Under the pieces are notes generated by a model. The model was not told the DNA's origin, searched no databases, and saw only the letters and a list, made by a program, of their open reading frames with translations. Shown piece after piece: positions 22,648 to 24,658 of a stretch of 24,658 nucleotides of DNA. The DNA is taken from contig DASRSL010000016.1 of assembly GCA_035656495.1 (NCBI GenBank), positions 1 through 24,658 of the forward strand. The letters are read 5' to 3'. Each line of letters starts with the position of its first letter. The first letter of the stretch is position 1. The stretch is from Roseiarcus sp035656495. GTDB lineage: Bacteria; Pseudomonadota; Alphaproteobacteria; Rhizobiales; Beijerinckiaceae. The translations under genes were made by a program, and so were the position numbers.

Positions 22648-23367
22648 CTAGCCCGCCGCGACGCGGCGCAGGCCGCGTGTGGCGCGCGCTTCCGCCGCGT
22701 CGAACAGGCGGGTCGAGACGAGCGTCATGACGAGATAGAGCGCCATCCCTCCGAGATAGAAAGCGAACGGCTGATGGGTCGAGCCGGCGCCGATCTGGCT
22801 CACCCGCATGAGCTCGGCGAGGCCGGTGACGGAAATGAGCGAGGAGTCTTTCAGCGCCACCTGCCACAAGTTGCCGAGGCCCGGCAGGGCGAAGCGAAGC
22901 ACCTGGGGCGCGACGATGCGGCGGAACATCAAGAGCCTGTCCATGCCGACGCTGACAGCCGCCTCGAGCTCGCCCCTCGCGATGGCGAGATAGCCGGCGC
23001 GGTAGACTTCCGCCTGGTAGGCGCCGGAAATGACGCCGACCGCCAGCGCGCCGGCGAGGAACGAGGGCACGCCGACGAACCCCTGGTAGCCCACGAGGTT
23101 GGCGAGGTCCGTGAGCAGCGTCGAGGTGCCGAAATAGACGAAATAGACGACGAGCAGCTCGGGCAGGCCGCGGAAGAGCGCGGCATAGGCTTCGCCCAGA
23201 GCGCCTGAGGGCCTGTGCCTGGACAGCCGCGCCCAGGCGACCAGCGCGCCGATCGCGGCGCCGATCAGGAGGCCGCAAGCGGAGACGAGCAGCGTCATCG
23301 CCGCGCCCTCGAGCATGGCGAGGCCCCAGCCGCCGGGGCCGAAGCCGAAGATCTGGAAAAGGCCCAC
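22648..23367 (-). CDS. Amino-acid ABC transporter permease (HisQ/OccQ-like)
   Basis: A 239-residue inner-membrane permease pairing with the downstream one. It shows the same plan: GAAMTLLVSACGLLIGAAIG as first strong membrane segment, FRGLPELLVVYFVYFG as family signature, GAYQAEVYRAGYLAIARGEL, and the EAA loop EAAVSVGMDRLLMFRRIVAP. The start is GTG 23367. It follows the substrate-binding protein gene after 62 nt, a usual spacing for this operon type, where a small attenuating hairpin would be expected but none is obvious. Confidence 0.92.
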   Translation of the reverse strand: MGLFQIFGFGPGGWGLAMLEGAAMTLLVSACGLLIGAAIGALVAWARLSRHRPSGALGEAYAALFRGLPELLVVYFVYFGTSTLLTDLANLVGYQGFVGVPSFLAGALAVGVISGAYQAEVYRAGYLAIARGELEAAVSVGMDRLLMFRRIVAPQVLRFALPGLGNLWQVALKDSSLISVTGLAELMRVSQIGAGSTHQPFAFYLGGMALYLVMTLVSTRLFDAAEARATRGLRRVAAG

Positions 23368-23429
23368 GAGACCGCCCCCGCCCGCGGCCGCGCCGCGCCG
23401 CCCTCAGGCGTCGCGACGCGGCAGGCGAC

Positions 23430-24284
23430 TCACGGAGTGGTGTCGATCTTGAACCACTTGAGGCTGTACCTCTTCACCGAACCGTCGGCGAAGGCCGCGT
23501 CCAGCGCCTTGTTGAACCTCGCCGTCAGGTCCGCGTCGCTCTTGCGCAGCCCCATGCCCTCCCCGACCCCGAACACGTCGCCGATGAACTCGGGGCCGAC
23601 GATGCCGAAGTCCTTGGCGTCGGGCTTGTCGAGCGCCGCGGCGATCGTCGGATAGTCATCGAGCGCGATGTCGATGCGCCCGGACTTGAGGTCGAGGTCG
23701 CGCTCGTCCGTCGTCTTGTATTCCTTGATGGTGGCGATGTCCTTCAAGTACTTGCTGGCGAAATTGGCGTGCGTCGTCGACACCTGGACGCCGATCGTCT
23801 TGCCCTTGAGCGCCGCCTGAACCGCCTTGACCGCAGCGTCCTTTGCGGCCGGATCCTTGGTGGCGTTCACCACCTTGCCGGGCCCGAGCGCCTTGGCGAT
23901 GTCGCTGCCTTTCGCCGCCATGAAGGCGGCGGGCGGGGCGGCGTAGGGTTTCGAGAAGTCGATCTCCTTCTTGCGCTCTTCCGTGATCGACATGCCGTCC
24001 ATGATGACGTCGAACTTGCCGGCTTTCAGGCCCGGGATCATGCCGTCCCAGTCCTGGGCGATGATCTTGCATTCGACATTGATGCGCTTGCAGAGGTCGT
24101 TGGCGAGGTCGACCTCGAAGCCGACGATATGGCCGCTCGAATCGGTGAGGTTCCAGGGCTCGTAGGCCCCCTCCATGCCGATGACGACCGTCTTCCAGTC
24201 CTTGGCGAAAGCCGCGGGCGCTGCGGCGAGCGCGGCGGCGAGCGATGCGCCGACGACGACGGATTTCAGGAATTTTGAGCCCAT
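23430..24284 (-). CDS. Periplasmic amino-acid-binding protein (ABC transporter)
   Basis: This 284-residue type II periplasmic binding protein (SBP_bac_3 family) begins with a signal peptide, MGSKFLKSVVVGASLAAALA followed by AAPAAFA, cleaved before KDWK (about residue 27/28). The mature part has the ligand-pocket motifs MEGAYEPWNLTDSSGHIVGF, EVDLANDLCKRI, DWDGMIPGLKAGKFDVIMDG, MSITEERKKEIDFSKPY and a late GRIDIALDD. The D-G-M-I-P-x-L and MS-I-T-x-E-R patterns resemble lysine/arginine/ornithine or opine binders. ATG 24284 has GGGAGAGG 4 nt upstream and is preferred to the longer frame, whose extra 41 residues lack any signal. It heads the four-gene operon; a promoter is expected in 24285-24483, but none is distinct. 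Confidence 0.93.
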   Translation of the reverse strand: MGSKFLKSVVVGASLAAALAAAPAAFAKDWKTVVIGMEGAYEPWNLTDSSGHIVGFEVDLANDLCKRINVECKIIAQDWDGMIPGLKAGKFDVIMDGMSITEERKKEIDFSKPYAAPPAAFMAAKGSDIAKALGPGKVVNATKDPAAKDAAVKAVQAALKGKTIGVQVSTTHANFASKYLKDIATIKEYKTTDERDLDLKSGRIDIALDDYPTIAAALDKPDAKDFGIVGPEFIGDVFGVGEGMGLRKSDADLTARFNKALDAAFADGSVKRYSLKWFKIDTTP

Positions 24285-24483
24285 CTTGCCTCTCCCGCTC
24301 GTTGCTTCTTTCAGGCGACCCCTCGGGCGCCCGCCCGGGTCGCGGCCTCCCGCGGAAACCGGAATGGAGTCATACAGGCGGCTTGCCCGATTGGGAATGA
24401 GGCCCACGCTCTAATTATCTCGGATGACCCGGGCGGCGCCGCCGCCGACCTCGGTTGCTCCCCTCGCGCAACACGGCGACCTT

Positions 24484-24658
24484 CTACGCCACCGTCCTGA
24501 TCGACGCCGCGACCTTGTCCACGATCTCGTCGATCTGGTTCTCGCTGATGATGAGCGGCGGCATCAACTCGATCGTGTCGCCGGAAATGCGCAACATGAC
24601 GCCGGCTTCATGGAACGAGTGCTCGAGCAGCCGATAGCCGCGCAAGGTCGGGCTCTCC
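24484..24658 (-). CDS. Class III aminotransferase, C-terminal fragment (runs off window)
   Basis: The last 57 codons of a minus-strand gene are present. They read ESPTLRGYRLLEHSFHEAGV, MLRISGDTIELMPPLIISEN and QIDEIVDKVAASIRTVA, then TAG at 24484-24486. This is the C-terminal domain of a class III (omega-amino acid:pyruvate or acetylornithine-like) PLP aminotransferase; MPPLIISENQIDEIVDKV is the usual end of the fold. The catalytic lysine lies beyond the window. It is 200 nt upstream of, and on the same strand as, the binding-protein gene, so it could share regulation with amino-acid uptake. Confidence 0.85.
   Translation of the reverse strand, partial: ESPTLRGYRLLEHSFHEAGVMLRISGDTIELMPPLIISENQIDEIVDKVAASIRTVA

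Noticed and set aside
21161..23278. A single 705-codon minus-strand frame spanning ATPase and both permeases
   Set aside because: Only its last 258 codons (from 21937) encode a recognisable protein. The first part is Arg-rich translation of the permease genes in the wrong frame.
1..24658. CRISPR array, rRNA or phage module
   Set aside because: No regularly spaced direct repeats, rRNA signatures or phage structural genes are visible anywhere in the window.

Overview
The window is high-GC (roughly 65-70%) DNA with typical alphaproteobacterial gene families: the short HisG/HisZ pair, a CueR/HmrR-type regulator, a CitE/Mcl2-like CoA-ester lyase, CobP-type cobinamide kinase, CsbD behind an EcfG-like promoter, and an Occ/Aap-like amino-acid ABC system. 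Intergenic palindromes resemble those common in Hyphomicrobiales. I infer a member of Hyphomicrobiales, possibly Beijerinckiaceae or Methylocystaceae, but the genus cannot be settled from the sequence alone.

Layout. 1-1000 holds mobile-DNA debris: an imperfect hairpin, a wrecked REP-associated tyrosine transposase, a cluster of CAGGGA/TCCCTG inverted repeats and a paired palindromic element ending just before hisZ. 1008-6010 is plus-strand: hisZ-hisG (1-nt overlap), cueR-like, a class I/II aminotransferase and a CoA-ester lyase. 6011-7429 has no intact protein gene: it holds a broken GYD-domain gene and tRNA-Arg(UCG). 7430-10363 is minus-strand: an AraC-family regulator followed by a stand-alone Moco-sulfurase-like class V aminotransferase. 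10364-11765 holds a doubly frameshifted small gene, a small secreted protein and a terminator. 11766-17617 is minus-strand: csbD, then an algI/three-algJ-like polysaccharide O-acetylation cluster with cobP/cobU attached 8 nt downstream. 17887-19811 (minus) carries a cytochrome P450 and thpR; 19957-20721 (plus) a methyltransferase. An apparent orphan antitoxin-like gene with a palindromic operator candidate lies at 20863-21069. 21161-24284 (minus) is a complete polar amino-acid ABC transporter operon, and the window ends in the C-terminus of a class III aminotransferase.

How the genes work together. HisZ and HisG form the two-subunit ATP phosphoribosyltransferase that starts histidine synthesis. 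AlgI should carry acetyl groups across the inner membrane and the three periplasmic SGNH proteins should place them on an exopolysaccharide or cell-wall glycan whose biosynthesis genes are not in this window. The ABC operon has binding protein, two permeases and ATPase in the usual order. The most distinctive features are the three tandem, apparently catalytically intact AlgJ-like paralogues behind one MBOAT protein, the two oppositely oriented palindromic repeats around part of that cluster (one overlapping the ribosome binding site of the third algJ), and several small genes broken by frameshifts or interrupted by repeats.
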